Shown piece after piece: positions 20,256 through 28,548 of a stretch of DNA of 36,288 bases. Each line of letters begins with the position of its first letter. The stretch's first letter is position 1. Below the pieces are notes generated by a model. It saw nothing but the letters and a program-made list of their open reading frames with translations. It ran no database searches and was not told the DNA's origin. The position numbers and the translations under genes were made by a program. This DNA comes from Granulicella sp. dw_53 (GTDB lineage: Bacteria; Acidobacteriota; Terriglobia; Terriglobales; Acidobacteriaceae): contig NZ_JAAVUR010000026.1 of NCBI RefSeq assembly GCF_018449545.1, forward strand, positions 1 to 36,288, written 5' to 3'.

Positions 20256-20459
20256 CTAGAGGGGCTGGATGTTAGCAGCCTGCTTGCCCTTGGGGCCGGT
20301 GGTGACGTCGAAGGAGACGCGCTGGCCCTCCTGAAGGGACTTGAAGCCACTGGAGTTGATTGCTGAGTAATGAGCGAAGAGATCCTCGCCACCATCTTCG
20401 GGGGTGATGAAGCCAAAACCCTTTGCGTCGTTAAACCATTTTACTGTTCCTGCTGCCAT
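20256..20459 (-). CDS. cold-shock domain protein (CspA family)
   Basis: A 67-residue nucleic-acid-binding cold-shock protein, exactly the family length. GTVKWFNDAKGFGFITPEDG holds RNP1 (KGFGFI, 13-18), and DLFAHYSAI holds RNP2, with Leu-Phe-Ala-His in place of the commoner V-F-V-H. The C-terminus QRVSFDVTTGPKGKQAANI is typical. It binds single-stranded RNA/DNA and melts secondary structure in the cytoplasm. AGGAG five bases before the ATG gives a good start. A small hairpin (GGCG...CGCC) lies in the leader just upstream of the Shine-Dalgarno sequence. It is transcribed alone and ended by a perfect terminator. Whether it is cold-induced or constitutive cannot be read from the sequence. Confidence 0.97.
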   Translation of the reverse strand: MAAGTVKWFNDAKGFGFITPEDGGEDLFAHYSAINSSGFKSLQEGQRVSFDVTTGPKGKQAANIQPL

Positions 20460-20554
20460 AATGCTCCTACTTTCAGGCGATGATGTTTCGCCGGTAATGT
20501 AATGGTAGCAGGTGTGAGGGGCTGCGGGGATTTAATTGCGAGCAATGACGATGG

Positions 20555-20576
20555 ATATCCCCCAAATGGGGGATAT
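20555..20576. promoter_or_regulatory. perfect 10+10 palindrome, candidate operator
   Basis: ATATCCCCCA (20555-20564), AA, TGGGGGATAT (20567-20576) is a perfect inverted repeat in the region between divergent cspA-like and secreted-protein genes, 64 bases before the latter's start. Symmetry and position suit a dimeric repressor or activator site. A second, smaller palindrome ATTGCGAGCAAT lies at 20535-20546. No T-tract follows, so termination is less likely. Confidence 0.5.
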
Positions 20577-20639
20577 ATTCCCAGGCAACCTCTCAGTACG
20601 CTTCGGCATATTCCCACTTTTGCCGAGAGGTACTGCTCC

Positions 20640-21392
20640 ATGTCTGCCGTTCGCGCTTCCCTTTCCAGGAGGATTTTTCTTCCGGCTTTTTCTCTCCTTG
20701 CCCTGGCTGGGAGCAGCGGATCTTCGATCGCCTCAAAGATTCCATCGAGCCTGAACGACAACGTTCTTACTTGCGGGGTCAACGCGCAATGTACAGATAA
20801 AGTTCTCTTCGGAATAAACTACAAGGTCATGGAGACCAAGAAGTTTACGGTGATGGTTTCCCTCTCCAACGAAGGACGCTATACGCGCGCGGACGTTAGC
20901 ATCACGAACAACGCCGGGTATCCACAGCATGTCTCTCCGGAGGACTTCCGGATGGAGGTGGTGGGGCCTAAGACCAAAGTTTTGTTGTATGTTGCTCCGC
21001 AGGAGTTGCGCGATCTGCCGTTACCCGGTCCTATGCCGACCCTGGCCGCTAGTCCAGCGGTGGGAAAGAAGGCCAAGGCGGTGACGGTCGCTTCCGTTCA
21101 GCCTCCGGATAGAAAGGGAGTGACGGGCGACGCTCCAGGTGCGGCGGTTCCGGCGATGCCCGCGAAGCCCAGCATCGATGAGCTCTATGGACCGGCCAAG
21201 GGGGAGGCTGCTCTGACCTCGGCAGCGGATTGGGAGGCGGCCCAGAGGCATCTGGCTGTCTCTAACATTCAGGCCAATGAGATTGTGCGGGGCCGCGTGT
21301 ACTTCCAGAAGGCTCCCAAGGCGAAGCAGGTGAACCTGGTTCTGCCTCTGGCTGGATCGGTGTTCGAGTTTCCCTATTCCGGGAAGCTCTAA
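20640..21392 (+). CDS. secreted protein of unknown function
   Basis: A 250-residue protein. ATG 20640 gives a signal peptide (VRASLSRRIFLPAFSLLALA then GSSGSSIAS). The body has a beta-rich first half (KKFTVMVSLSNEGRYTRADV, ITNNAGYPQHVSPEDFRMEV) in which an immunoglobulin-like or DUF4352-like sandwich seems likely. A variable Ala/Pro/Lys linker follows. The C-terminal strand region is ANEIVRGRVYFQKAPKAKQV, ending FEFPYSGKL. I do not recognise a named family. The frame is open back to 20502, but those residues would overlap the palindromic control region and hide the signal peptide. Its stop codon interlocks with that of the convergent GGDEF-EAL gene. Confidence 0.75.
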   Translation: MSAVRASLSRRIFLPAFSLLALAGSSGSSIASKIPSSLNDNVLTCGVNAQCTDKVLFGINYKVMETKKFTVMVSLSNEGRYTRADVSITNNAGYPQHVSPEDFRMEVVGPKTKVLLYVAPQELRDLPLPGPMPTLAASPAVGKKAKAVTVASVQPPDRKGVTGDAPGAAVPAMPAKPSIDELYGPAKGEAALTSAADWEAAQRHLAVSNIQANEIVRGRVYFQKAPKAKQVNLVLPLAGSVFEFPYSGKL

Positions 21393-23545
21393 TAGCGCGA
21401 GGCGATGACCTTCAGGGCTGGGTCCGCCGGAAGAGCAGGTACTTCAACCAATTGAAAAGAGCGGGCTTCCAGTAGGGTTGCGAATCGCTCCGGAGGTAAA
21501 GGGCGGCTGAAGTAGTAGCCCTGCGCCTCGTCGCATTGGTGAGCCTGGAGGAATGCTGCCTGCTCCTGCGTCTCTACGCCTTCGGCGACGATTCGGAGTT
21601 TGAGGCTCCGCCCCATACTGATCATGGCGGTGACGATGGTGGTCTCTTCGGGAGTGGCGGTAATTTGCGTCATGAAGGACTGGTCTATCTTCAGGGCGTC
21701 GATTGAAAACTTTCGGAGATAGCTCAAGCTGGAGTAGCCGGTGCCGAAGTCGTCGACTGCTAACTGGATGCCTCTTTTTCGGAGTGTTTTGAGAGCCATC
21801 TCGGTGGAGTCGGCTCCTTTCATGAGAACGCTCTCGGTGAGTTCCAGTTCTAGGAGCTTCGGATCCAGACCTGTTTCTTTGAGGATGTTAAACACTCCGT
21901 CCAGGAAGTTTTCGTCGCGGAACTCGATTGCGGAGATGTTCACGGCTATCGTAATGACCGGCAAGCCCGCATCGGCCCAGGCCTTCGTCTGCCTGCAGGC
22001 TTCGCGAAGGACCCAGCGGCCGATCGGAAGAATGAGTCCGCAGTCTTCGGCGATGGGGATAAAGCGGTCGGGCGAGAGAGGGCCGCGGATTGGATGTGTC
22101 CAACGAATCAGCGCCTCCGCACCGGTGATTTCTCCGGTGCGGAGATTGACCTTGGGCTGATAGTGCAGCGCGAACTCCTGTCCCTGCAAGGCCCGTCGCA
22201 GGCTCTCTTCGATCGACTGACGCTCCACGGCACGCACGTTCATATCGGGCTTGAAGAAGCGGTAGGTCTGACGTCCGTTGTCCTTTGCCTGGTACATGGC
22301 GGTGTCTGCGTTCTTGATGAGGGTCTCGGCGTCCTCGCCGTCGTCCGGGTAGACGCTTAGCCCAATGCTGGTGGTGACATGCAGGTCGTCGCCACCGATG
22401 GAGTGCGCCTCGGCGACTGCCTCGAGGATTCTTCCCGCGGTGATCGCTGCGTCTTCCGCCTTCTCTACCTCTGAGAGCAGCACGACAAATTCATCGCCAC
22501 CCTGGCGGCTGACGGTATCGGAGACGCGTACGCAACGGAGGATACGCTTCGATACCGATTTCAGCAGCATGTCTCCGACGGGATGGCCTAGTGAGTCGTT
22601 GGTGTGTTTGAAGCCATCCAAATCCAAAAAGAGCAGCGCGACCCTCTTTCCGTGGCGCTTGCCTAGCTCGATTGCCTGGCTGATGCGATCGTTGAGCAAC
22701 ATGCGGTTGGGCAGGCCGGTAAGAAAATCGTGCTCGGCCGCGTGCGCTTTCTCCACTGCCATGGCCCGGGCGATGCTGACGTCACGGAAGATCGTAACTG
22801 CGCCGCAGGGCACTCCATCTCGGTCGTGAATCGCCGCTATCGAGTCTTCGATGGGGATCTCAGAGCCATCGCGCCGGACGAGGATACAGTTCGGGGGAAG
22901 ATGCCCGGTTCGGTTCTTCCCAACGGTTGCTTCCAACGGGCTGGGAAGGACTCGCCGGTTGGTCGCGTCAAAGATCGAAAAGATATCCTCTACTGGCCGT
23001 CCAGATGCTTCCCGTAGCGGCCACCCGGTCATTTTTTCCGCAGCCAGATTGAGGAAGGTTACGTTGCCTAAGCTGTCTGTGCAGGCGACGGCGTCGCCGA
23101 TGCAGTTGAGGGTGATCTGCGCGAGTTCCCTCTCGACGAAGAGAGCCTCTTCCATGTTTTTGCGTTCGACCGAATAACGAAGGGCGCGGAGCAGGCCACG
23201 GGTCTCGATCTGGCCCTTGATGAGATAGTCCTGCGCTCCTTCTTTCAAGGCCTGAGAGGCCATCGACTCGTCATCCAGGCCGGTCAAGACGACTAAAGGA
23301 ACGCGCGGGGCGGCGATGTGTGCGCGGCGAACCGCGTCCAGGCCCTGTGCATCTGGAAGACCCAGATCGAGAAGAATCAGATCGAAGACTTTGCCGGAGA
23401 GGTGAACTTCACCCTGCGTCATACTTTCGACATGGGTCAGATCGATGTTGTGCGCCCCTTCGTCGCTAAGCATCTCGCGAAGCAGACGGGCATCTCCCGG
23501 GTTATCTTCCACCAACAGAAGTCGCTTATTCGATCCACTTCTCAT
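21389..23545 (-). CDS. response regulator with REC-PAS-GGDEF-EAL domains
   Basis: A 718-residue c-di-GMP turnover protein. REC, about 7-125: LLLVEDNPGDARLL, phospho-acceptor Asp60 in LILLDLGLPD, and Lys in YLIKG. PAS, about 145-265: TLNCIGDAVACTDSLGNVTF and FRDVSIAR. GGDEF, about 275-440: HDFLTGLPNRMLLNDRI and intact RQGGDEFVVLL at about 350, so a cyclase could be active. EAL, about 455-700: EALIRWTHP (about 477), ELTESVLM, DDFGTGYSSLSYL and VAEGVETQEQAAF, all key phosphodiesterase motifs present. Start ATG 23545, preceded by AGAGGT, overlaps the end of the double-receiver gene by 20 bases, which implies translational coupling. An upstream ATG at 23623 would add 26 unlikely residues. The expected role is to turn signals from the kinase encoded two genes upstream into c-di-GMP levels. 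Confidence 0.92.
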   Translation of the reverse strand: MRSGSNKRLLLVEDNPGDARLLREMLSDEGAHNIDLTHVESMTQGEVHLSGKVFDLILLDLGLPDAQGLDAVRRAHIAAPRVPLVVLTGLDDESMASQALKEGAQDYLIKGQIETRGLLRALRYSVERKNMEEALFVERELAQITLNCIGDAVACTDSLGNVTFLNLAAEKMTGWPLREASGRPVEDIFSIFDATNRRVLPSPLEATVGKNRTGHLPPNCILVRRDGSEIPIEDSIAAIHDRDGVPCGAVTIFRDVSIARAMAVEKAHAAEHDFLTGLPNRMLLNDRISQAIELGKRHGKRVALLFLDLDGFKHTNDSLGHPVGDMLLKSVSKRILRCVRVSDTVSRQGGDEFVVLLSEVEKAEDAAITAGRILEAVAEAHSIGGDDLHVTTSIGLSVYPDDGEDAETLIKNADTAMYQAKDNGRQTYRFFKPDMNVRAVERQSIEESLRRALQGQEFALHYQPKVNLRTGEITGAEALIRWTHPIRGPLSPDRFIPIAEDCGLILPIGRWVLREACRQTKAWADAGLPVITIAVNISAIEFRDENFLDGVFNILKETGLDPKLLELELTESVLMKGADSTEMALKTLRKRGIQLAVDDFGTGYSSLSYLRKFSIDALKIDQSFMTQITATPEETTIVTAMISMGRSLKLRIVAEGVETQEQAAFLQAHQCDEAQGYYFSRPLPPERFATLLEARSFQLVEVPALPADPALKVIASRY

Positions 23546-24470
23546 CGGATTTACCTCTGCTTGGAAATTTAACTTTAGTGAGCCAAAAATCGCTGATGCT
23601 TCTGACGATGCCCTCAAAAGCATCCAACTGCACGGGTTTGCTCAAATAGCAGTTTGCTTGAAGCTGATAACTTTTGATAATGTCTGCCTCCGCCTCCGAG
23701 GTGGTGAGGATGATGGTCGGAATTGTCTTGAGGCTCTCGTTCTGCTTGATGTTCGCGAGAACCTCTCGACCGTCCATCCGGGGAAGATTGAGGTCCAACA
23801 GGATAAGATCGGGCCGGGGAGCGTTGGCATGGACTCCCTCCTGCCGCAGAAAAGCCATGGCCTCTACACCGTCTTCGGCGACGTGCAACTTGACTGCCAC
23901 GTCAGCATCCTGGAACAACTCTCGCGTAAGCCTGACATCTCCTGGGCTGTCTTCCACCATTAAAATCTCTACGGGCATAACATTTCTCCAATAATTTTCT
24001 TCGTGTGCGCTCACTTTACGCGAGAGTAAGCCGGGAAACCTAATCTTTGTGAGCCAGAAGTCACTTATGTTCTGCATCACGCTTTCGAAGGCTTCTAATT
24101 GTACGGGCTTACTTACGTAGCAGTTCGCATGAAGCTGGTAACTCTTTAAGATGTCCTCCTCTGCCTCTGAGGTGGTCAGAATAATGGTGGGGATGTTCTT
24201 GAGGGTTTCGTTCTGTTTGATGTTCGCCAGGACCTCACGGCCATCCATCCGAGGCAGATTCAGGTCCAGAAGGATAAGGTCAGGTCGAGGAGCAGCGGTG
24301 TGAGCTCCTTCCCGCAGGAGGAAATCCATGGCCTCTATGCCATCCTCGGCGACGTGCAACTGGATGGCTACATCCGCATCGCGAAAGAACTCTTTCGCTA
24401 GCCTGACATCTCCCGGACTGTCTTCCACCATAAGGATCTCTACGGGCTTGGCTTTTGCATTGTTTGTCAT
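23526..24470 (-). CDS. double receiver-domain (REC-REC) response regulator
   Basis: A 314-residue protein built of two near-identical receiver domains and no output domain. REC1 spans about 9-148 and REC2 about 166-303, offset by 157 residues. Both show EILMVEDSPGDVRL, the phospho-acceptor in LILLDLNLPRMDG (Asp69, Asp226), TIILTTSEAE and the conserved Lys in SKPVQL. These are Rcp1-like single-domain receivers, which usually relay phosphate from a phytochrome- or PAS-type kinase. The start overlaps the kinase stop by 4 bases (ATGA), and the end overlaps the GGDEF-EAL gene. The linker preserves the footprint of the kinase-receiver junction, so the second domain arose by tandem duplication. An internal ATG at 23978 has GGAG eight bases upstream and could yield REC2 alone. 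Confidence 0.93.
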   Translation of the reverse strand: MTNNAKAKPVEILMVEDSPGDVRLAKEFFRDADVAIQLHVAEDGIEAMDFLLREGAHTAAPRPDLILLDLNLPRMDGREVLANIKQNETLKNIPTIILTTSEAEEDILKSYQLHANCYVSKPVQLEAFESVMQNISDFWLTKIRFPGLLSRKVSAHEENYWRNVMPVEILMVEDSPGDVRLTRELFQDADVAVKLHVAEDGVEAMAFLRQEGVHANAPRPDLILLDLNLPRMDGREVLANIKQNESLKTIPTIILTTSEAEADIIKSYQLQANCYLSKPVQLDAFEGIVRSISDFWLTKVKFPSRGKSDEKWIE

Positions 24471-27400
24471 ATGCGCTGACTTTCTGCGAGCGTGAAGCGA
24501 AAAGTGGATCCCTGCCCTGGTTGCGATTCGACGGAGATAGTACCGCCGTGCCGTTCGACTATCTTCTTGCAGATAGCCAGTCCTATACCGGTCCCAGCAA
24601 ACTCCTCTCGCTTGTGGAGTCTCTGGAACATACCGAAGATTCGATCGAAGTACTGCGCGTCAATTCCTATCCCGTTATCGCGCACGGAGAAGATCCACTT
24701 ACCCCTATTACTTTTCTCCGCAGAGATGTGGACCTTAGGCATGTTCGACAGATGATACTTGATAGCGTTGCCTACCAAGTTCTGGAACAACTGAACAAGT
24801 TGCATCTCATCTGCGAGAACTGTGGGTAATGGATCGTGGGTTACACATGCGCCGCCTTCTTCAATCGAACGGCCCAGATTCTTGATGGCTTGTTCCAGTG
24901 CGTCTTCCGAAGAGATGCGGAGTAGATCTTTTCCTTTCGTGCCGACACGAGAGTAAGCGAGCAGATCCTGAATCAACCGCTGCATACGATTCGCTCCGTC
25001 TACCGCGAAGGAGATGAACTCATCCGCGTCGGAGTCCAGCTTGCCTTTATATCTTCTTGAGAGAAGCTGGGTGTAACTCGCCACCATGCGAAGCGGTTCC
25101 TGCAGATCGTGTGAGGCGATGTAGGCAAACTGTCCCAGCTCCTCGTTGGAGCGGTTTAGCTCTTCGACCTTCTGCATCAGATTTGCCTCTGCCATCTTGC
25201 GTCTGGTGATATTCCGGATAGCGGCTGTTACCAGAGTGCCTTCCATGCTTACCAGCGGACTGAGCATGATCTCGATGGGAAAGCCGCTGCCGTCTTTGCG
25301 GCGCCCGTAGAGCTCGATGCCCATGCCGATCTGTTGAGCGAGAGCATCTTCAGCGGATCGAAGTGCGTCCGCGATCAATCTTTCCGCAAAGCCCTCGGGG
25401 ATGATGTTCTTTACTTGCTGACCGAGAAGTTCGTCGCGGTGGTAACCGAATTGCTTTTCGGCCTGGACGTTCAAGAGCACGATCTCACCGCCCTGGTTTA
25501 CAACCACCATGGGATCGGGGGCGGCTTCCAGGAGGCCGCGGTATCTCTCTTCCATCTGCGCCAAGTGCTCTTCGGCGTCTTTACGGACGCTGATGTTGCG
25601 GATCGCGGCTGTTACAAGGGTGCCTTCGGCGCTCTCCAGCGGGCTAAGCATGATCTCGATGGGAAACTCGGTGCCATCCTTGCGGCATCCGTAGAGCTCG
25701 ATGCCCATGCCGATCTGCTGGGCGAGAGCCTCTGTGGCGGTTCGAGTTCCGTCGGCGATCAATCTCTCAGCAAAGCCCTCGGGGATGATGTTCTTTACCT
25801 GTTGGCCTAGGAGTTCGTCACGGCGATAGCCGAACTGCTTTTCGGCTTGAACGTTTAGGAGGACAATTTCACCGCGCTGGTTCACCACCACCATCGCATC
25901 GGGGGCAGCCTCTAGGAGGCCGCGGTATCTTGCCTCCATCTGCGCTAGATGCTCTTCTGCGTCTTTACGGACGCTGATGTTGCGGATTGCGGCCGTTACG
26001 AGGGTGCCTTCAGCGCTCTCCAACGGACTAAGCATGATCTCGATGGGAAAACCGCTGCCGTCTTTGCGTCGTCCGTAGAGCTCGATGCCCATGCCGATCT
26101 GTTGGGCGAGAGCCTCCGCTGCGGTCCTGGTTCCGTCCGCGATCAACCGCTCTGCAAAGCCCTCGGGGATGATGTTCTTTACCTGTTGGCCTAGCAGTTC
26201 GTCACGGCGGTAGCCGAACTGCTTTTCGGCTTGAACGTTGAGGAGAACGATTCCCCCACGCTGGTTCACCACCACCATGGCATCGGGGGCGGCCTCCAGG
26301 AGGCCGCGGTATCTTGCCTCCATCTGCGCCAAGTGCTCTTCGGCATCTTTACGGACGCTGATATTGCGGATCGCGGCTGTTACAAGGATGCCCTCGGCGC
26401 TCTCCAACGGACTGAGCATGATCTCGATGGGGAAGTTAGTGCCGTTCTTGCGACGTCCACGGAGCTCGATGCCCATGCCGATCTGCTGGGCGAGAGCTTC
26501 TGTGGCTGTTCGTGTTCCGTCGGCGATCAATCTCTCTGCAAAGCCCTCGGGGATGATGTTCTTTACTTGCTGGCCTAGAAGCTCGTCACGATGGTAGCCA
26601 AATTGCTTTTCGGCTTGCACGTTTAGAAGCACGATCTCGCCGCCCTGGTTCACCACCACCATGGCATCCGGGGCAGCCTCCAAGAGGCCACGATACTTGG
26701 CTCCGGACTCCTTGTTCTCGCTGAGATCGCGACTAATCTCAGAGAATCCGCGCAGGGTTCCATCGGGATCGCGCAAGGGGGTGAAGGTAATGCTCGCGAG
26801 AAACTGCGAACCATCGTTTCGGACCTGAGTGCCGAACTCCTCATGCCGTCCGCCTGCTACAGCGAGTCTAAGCATCTCCTGTGGCCTGTCCCTGCTGATA
26901 TCTTCCTCTAGAAAGAAGCGACAAAAGTTCTGGCCGATGATTTCGTCAGCGGCGTATCCGTGAATCCGTTGCGCGCCCGCATTCCAACTTACTACCCGTC
27001 CGCCTGGGTCCAGCATGACGATGGCGTAGTCGTGAACGCCATCGAGAAGCATGCGGTATTGCTCTTCACTCTCCCTGAGAGCTTTCTCAGCCATACCGCG
27101 CGACGCGTTGTCGTGCCTGACGATCCAACCAGCGATGCTGGCGATCAATAGTCCAAATGCCGTTCCCAACAGGAGCCATCTACGGGTTTGACTCAGGTGG
27201 TTTCTAGTTACCCCGTTCCGCAGTTCCAACAGCCGTAGCTCCTCCTTTTCAAGCTTGACTGCGACTGCTTGAAGTTGGTCCGTAATCTGTTGGCCCCGCC
27301 TAAAGGCGTCAGCTCCGGCGATCAGATTCTGCTTTCGCCGGATCTCCATGATGCTGTTCATGCTCTGTGTTTTTTGGCCTATGAGAGCGGAGAGGGCAGG

Positions 27401-27730
27401 AAGGAGAGCTTGTTGCGTTGGGTTATCCAAAGTCAGAGTCTGGAGGTTGACCTGGTCTATTTGAAGCTGGGACAGACTTTGTCGGTAGGAGTTGGCATAA
27501 GACTCTTCCGCGGTGAGTACGAAGCCGCGGCTACTGGCCTGGCTACTCTCCACGGAGATAAGAATGTCCTGGACGGCTTCGAGGACTTTTTGGCCATGCT
27601 GCGCCCACTGGCTGCTTTCACTGGATATCACCACTCCCCGATAGGCGATGGCGCCCATCATAAGAAGGGTAAGAATAGCCGCCCAGAACGCTAGTTGCAT
27701 CTTCCATCTTAAAGGGGACATAGCACCCAT
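24467..27730 (-). CDS. CHASE3 / multi-PAS membrane histidine kinase
   Basis: A 1087-residue sensor kinase. TM1 (about 13-32) and TM2 (about 185-205) flank a periplasmic CHASE3 domain (VESSQASSRGFVLTAEESYA). A first PAS (about 222-345: DYAIVMLDPGGRVVSWNAGA) is followed by four nearly identical 128-residue PAS units, each GLLEAAPD-(A/P)-MVVVNQ... and ending in a coiled linker (KDAEEHLAQME in the first three). HisKA follows with FAYIASHDLQEPLRMVASY, phospho-acceptor His874. HATPase_c has QNLVGNAIKYHL (N box), RDNGIGID (G1), and GTGIGLAICKKIVERHGG (G2), so the kinase should be active. ATG 27730 has AGGA six bases upstream; ATG 27763 is an alternative. It heads a three-gene operon with two receiver-containing proteins. 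No PAS cofactor residue could be identified. Confidence 0.93.
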   Translation of the reverse strand: MGAMSPLRWKMQLAFWAAILTLLMMGAIAYRGVVISSESSQWAQHGQKVLEAVQDILISVESSQASSRGFVLTAEESYANSYRQSLSQLQIDQVNLQTLTLDNPTQQALLPALSALIGQKTQSMNSIMEIRRKQNLIAGADAFRRGQQITDQLQAVAVKLEKEELRLLELRNGVTRNHLSQTRRWLLLGTAFGLLIASIAGWIVRHDNASRGMAEKALRESEEQYRMLLDGVHDYAIVMLDPGGRVVSWNAGAQRIHGYAADEIIGQNFCRFFLEEDISRDRPQEMLRLAVAGGRHEEFGTQVRNDGSQFLASITFTPLRDPDGTLRGFSEISRDLSENKESGAKYRGLLEAAPDAMVVVNQGGEIVLLNVQAEKQFGYHRDELLGQQVKNIIPEGFAERLIADGTRTATEALAQQIGMGIELRGRRKNGTNFPIEIMLSPLESAEGILVTAAIRNISVRKDAEEHLAQMEARYRGLLEAAPDAMVVVNQRGGIVLLNVQAEKQFGYRRDELLGQQVKNIIPEGFAERLIADGTRTAAEALAQQIGMGIELYGRRKDGSGFPIEIMLSPLESAEGTLVTAAIRNISVRKDAEEHLAQMEARYRGLLEAAPDAMVVVNQRGEIVLLNVQAEKQFGYRRDELLGQQVKNIIPEGFAERLIADGTRTATEALAQQIGMGIELYGCRKDGTEFPIEIMLSPLESAEGTLVTAAIRNISVRKDAEEHLAQMEERYRGLLEAAPDPMVVVNQGGEIVLLNVQAEKQFGYHRDELLGQQVKNIIPEGFAERLIADALRSAEDALAQQIGMGIELYGRRKDGSGFPIEIMLSPLVSMEGTLVTAAIRNITRRKMAEANLMQKVEELNRSNEELGQFAYIASHDLQEPLRMVASYTQLLSRRYKGKLDSDADEFISFAVDGANRMQRLIQDLLAYSRVGTKGKDLLRISSEDALEQAIKNLGRSIEEGGACVTHDPLPTVLADEMQLVQLFQNLVGNAIKYHLSNMPKVHISAEKSNRGKWIFSVRDNGIGIDAQYFDRIFGMFQRLHKREEFAGTGIGLAICKKIVERHGGTISVESQPGQGSTFRFTLAESQRI
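25154..26689 (-). repeat. four tandem 384-bp PAS-coding repeats
   Basis: Direct repeats with an exact period of 384 bp (128 codons): units 26306-26689, 25922-26305, 25538-25921 and 25154-25537 in gene order. The landmark 'ggaggccgcg' (or a close variant) recurs at 25531, 25915, 26299 and 26683. By eye, neighbouring units 1-3 differ at only about 6-9 of 128 residues; the fourth is the most divergent, mainly near its end where it joins the kinase core. Confidence 0.95.
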
Positions 27731-28548
27731 CTCAATTCCTGCCACCGTAGAGCGTAAAAGCATGGATTGTAGTGCGATTTCTTATGTCGGGAGGCTTTGA
27801 ATCGCTGGCTTGAGGCTTCCTTGTCGCCCTTTCGTGAGACTGTACTCTGCAACGACGAGCGAGGAGGGCCACAGCGCGAGGGAGCCGCAGATAGCTGGCT
27901 CAACTGACGCGAAGTGTCCTAATGGAAGCCATTTCTTTGAATGGTGTGTCGCAGCAAGACGCTTGCCGTCATGAACCGCTATACGGAGGTCAAGGCGCAA
28001 CTTCGATCGACTCACTGCTGTAATAACTCTGGAATCCAGACCTGCGGGAAGAACGCTCATCAGATGCCGGCCTTTTTCGTACAAGTACGGTGGCTTCACA
28101 GAAGGAACAAAAAATGAACGAATGCAAGTTACCTATAAGTCAGAGCAGCATCGGCTTCGCTAGTACTGTCGCCCATCATACAGATAAGCGCTAACTCCAC
28201 CTAGAGATAGTGGATCAGATGATAGAGATACAATCTGCCGTCTACTGAACTACAAGACTTAGCTCACCTTCATAGGTGACTTAGTATGAGCCTCATAGGT
28301 CTAGTTTGCAAAGGTTGGGATCAAGACAGTTATACAAATGCCGAGGATTTCCCGGATATTGCTCCTAAACCTACTCCAGTGAGGAGTAGGGAGCATTTCT
28401 AGCGAAACTCGCTACAACTGCTTCGTTGTTCTCTGGTCTCGCTGAAGGGGTGTCTTGCGTCGAACGTGCCGGTTATGGCTTTGGCGGGGAGCCGAGGCCA
28501 TAACCGGCATTGGTCAAAAAACCGGTCGAGTAGTTCCCTTTGCCGGAG
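27731..28548. other. long intergenic region upstream of the kinase operon
   Basis: About 800 bases with no recognisable gene. An open frame at 27782-28099 (minus) of 105 residues shows no family motif or Shine-Dalgarno sequence. The stretch must hold the promoter of the kinase operon. A perfect hairpin, CCTACTCC (28370-28377) with GGAGTAGG (28383-28390), is flanked by GCTCC and GGAGC that extend the symmetry. CACCTTCATAGGTG near 28266-28279 is another small stem. The last 80 bases contain the aminotransferase terminator. Confidence 0.5.
28467..28509 (-). terminator. terminator of the aminotransferase gene
   Basis: TGCCGGTTATGGC (28467-28479) pairs over 13 bp with GCCATAACCGGCA (28497-28509) around a 17-base loop that can itself form GGC...GCC pairs. 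It lies 39 bases past the aminotransferase stop codon. A TTTTTT run precedes the stem on the minus strand rather than following it, so termination efficiency is uncertain. Confidence 0.65.

Noticed and set aside
27782..28099. A 105-residue minus-strand frame upstream of the kinase
   Set aside because: GTG start with no Shine-Dalgarno sequence, no recognised motif and no predicted fold element; it lies where the kinase promoter should be.
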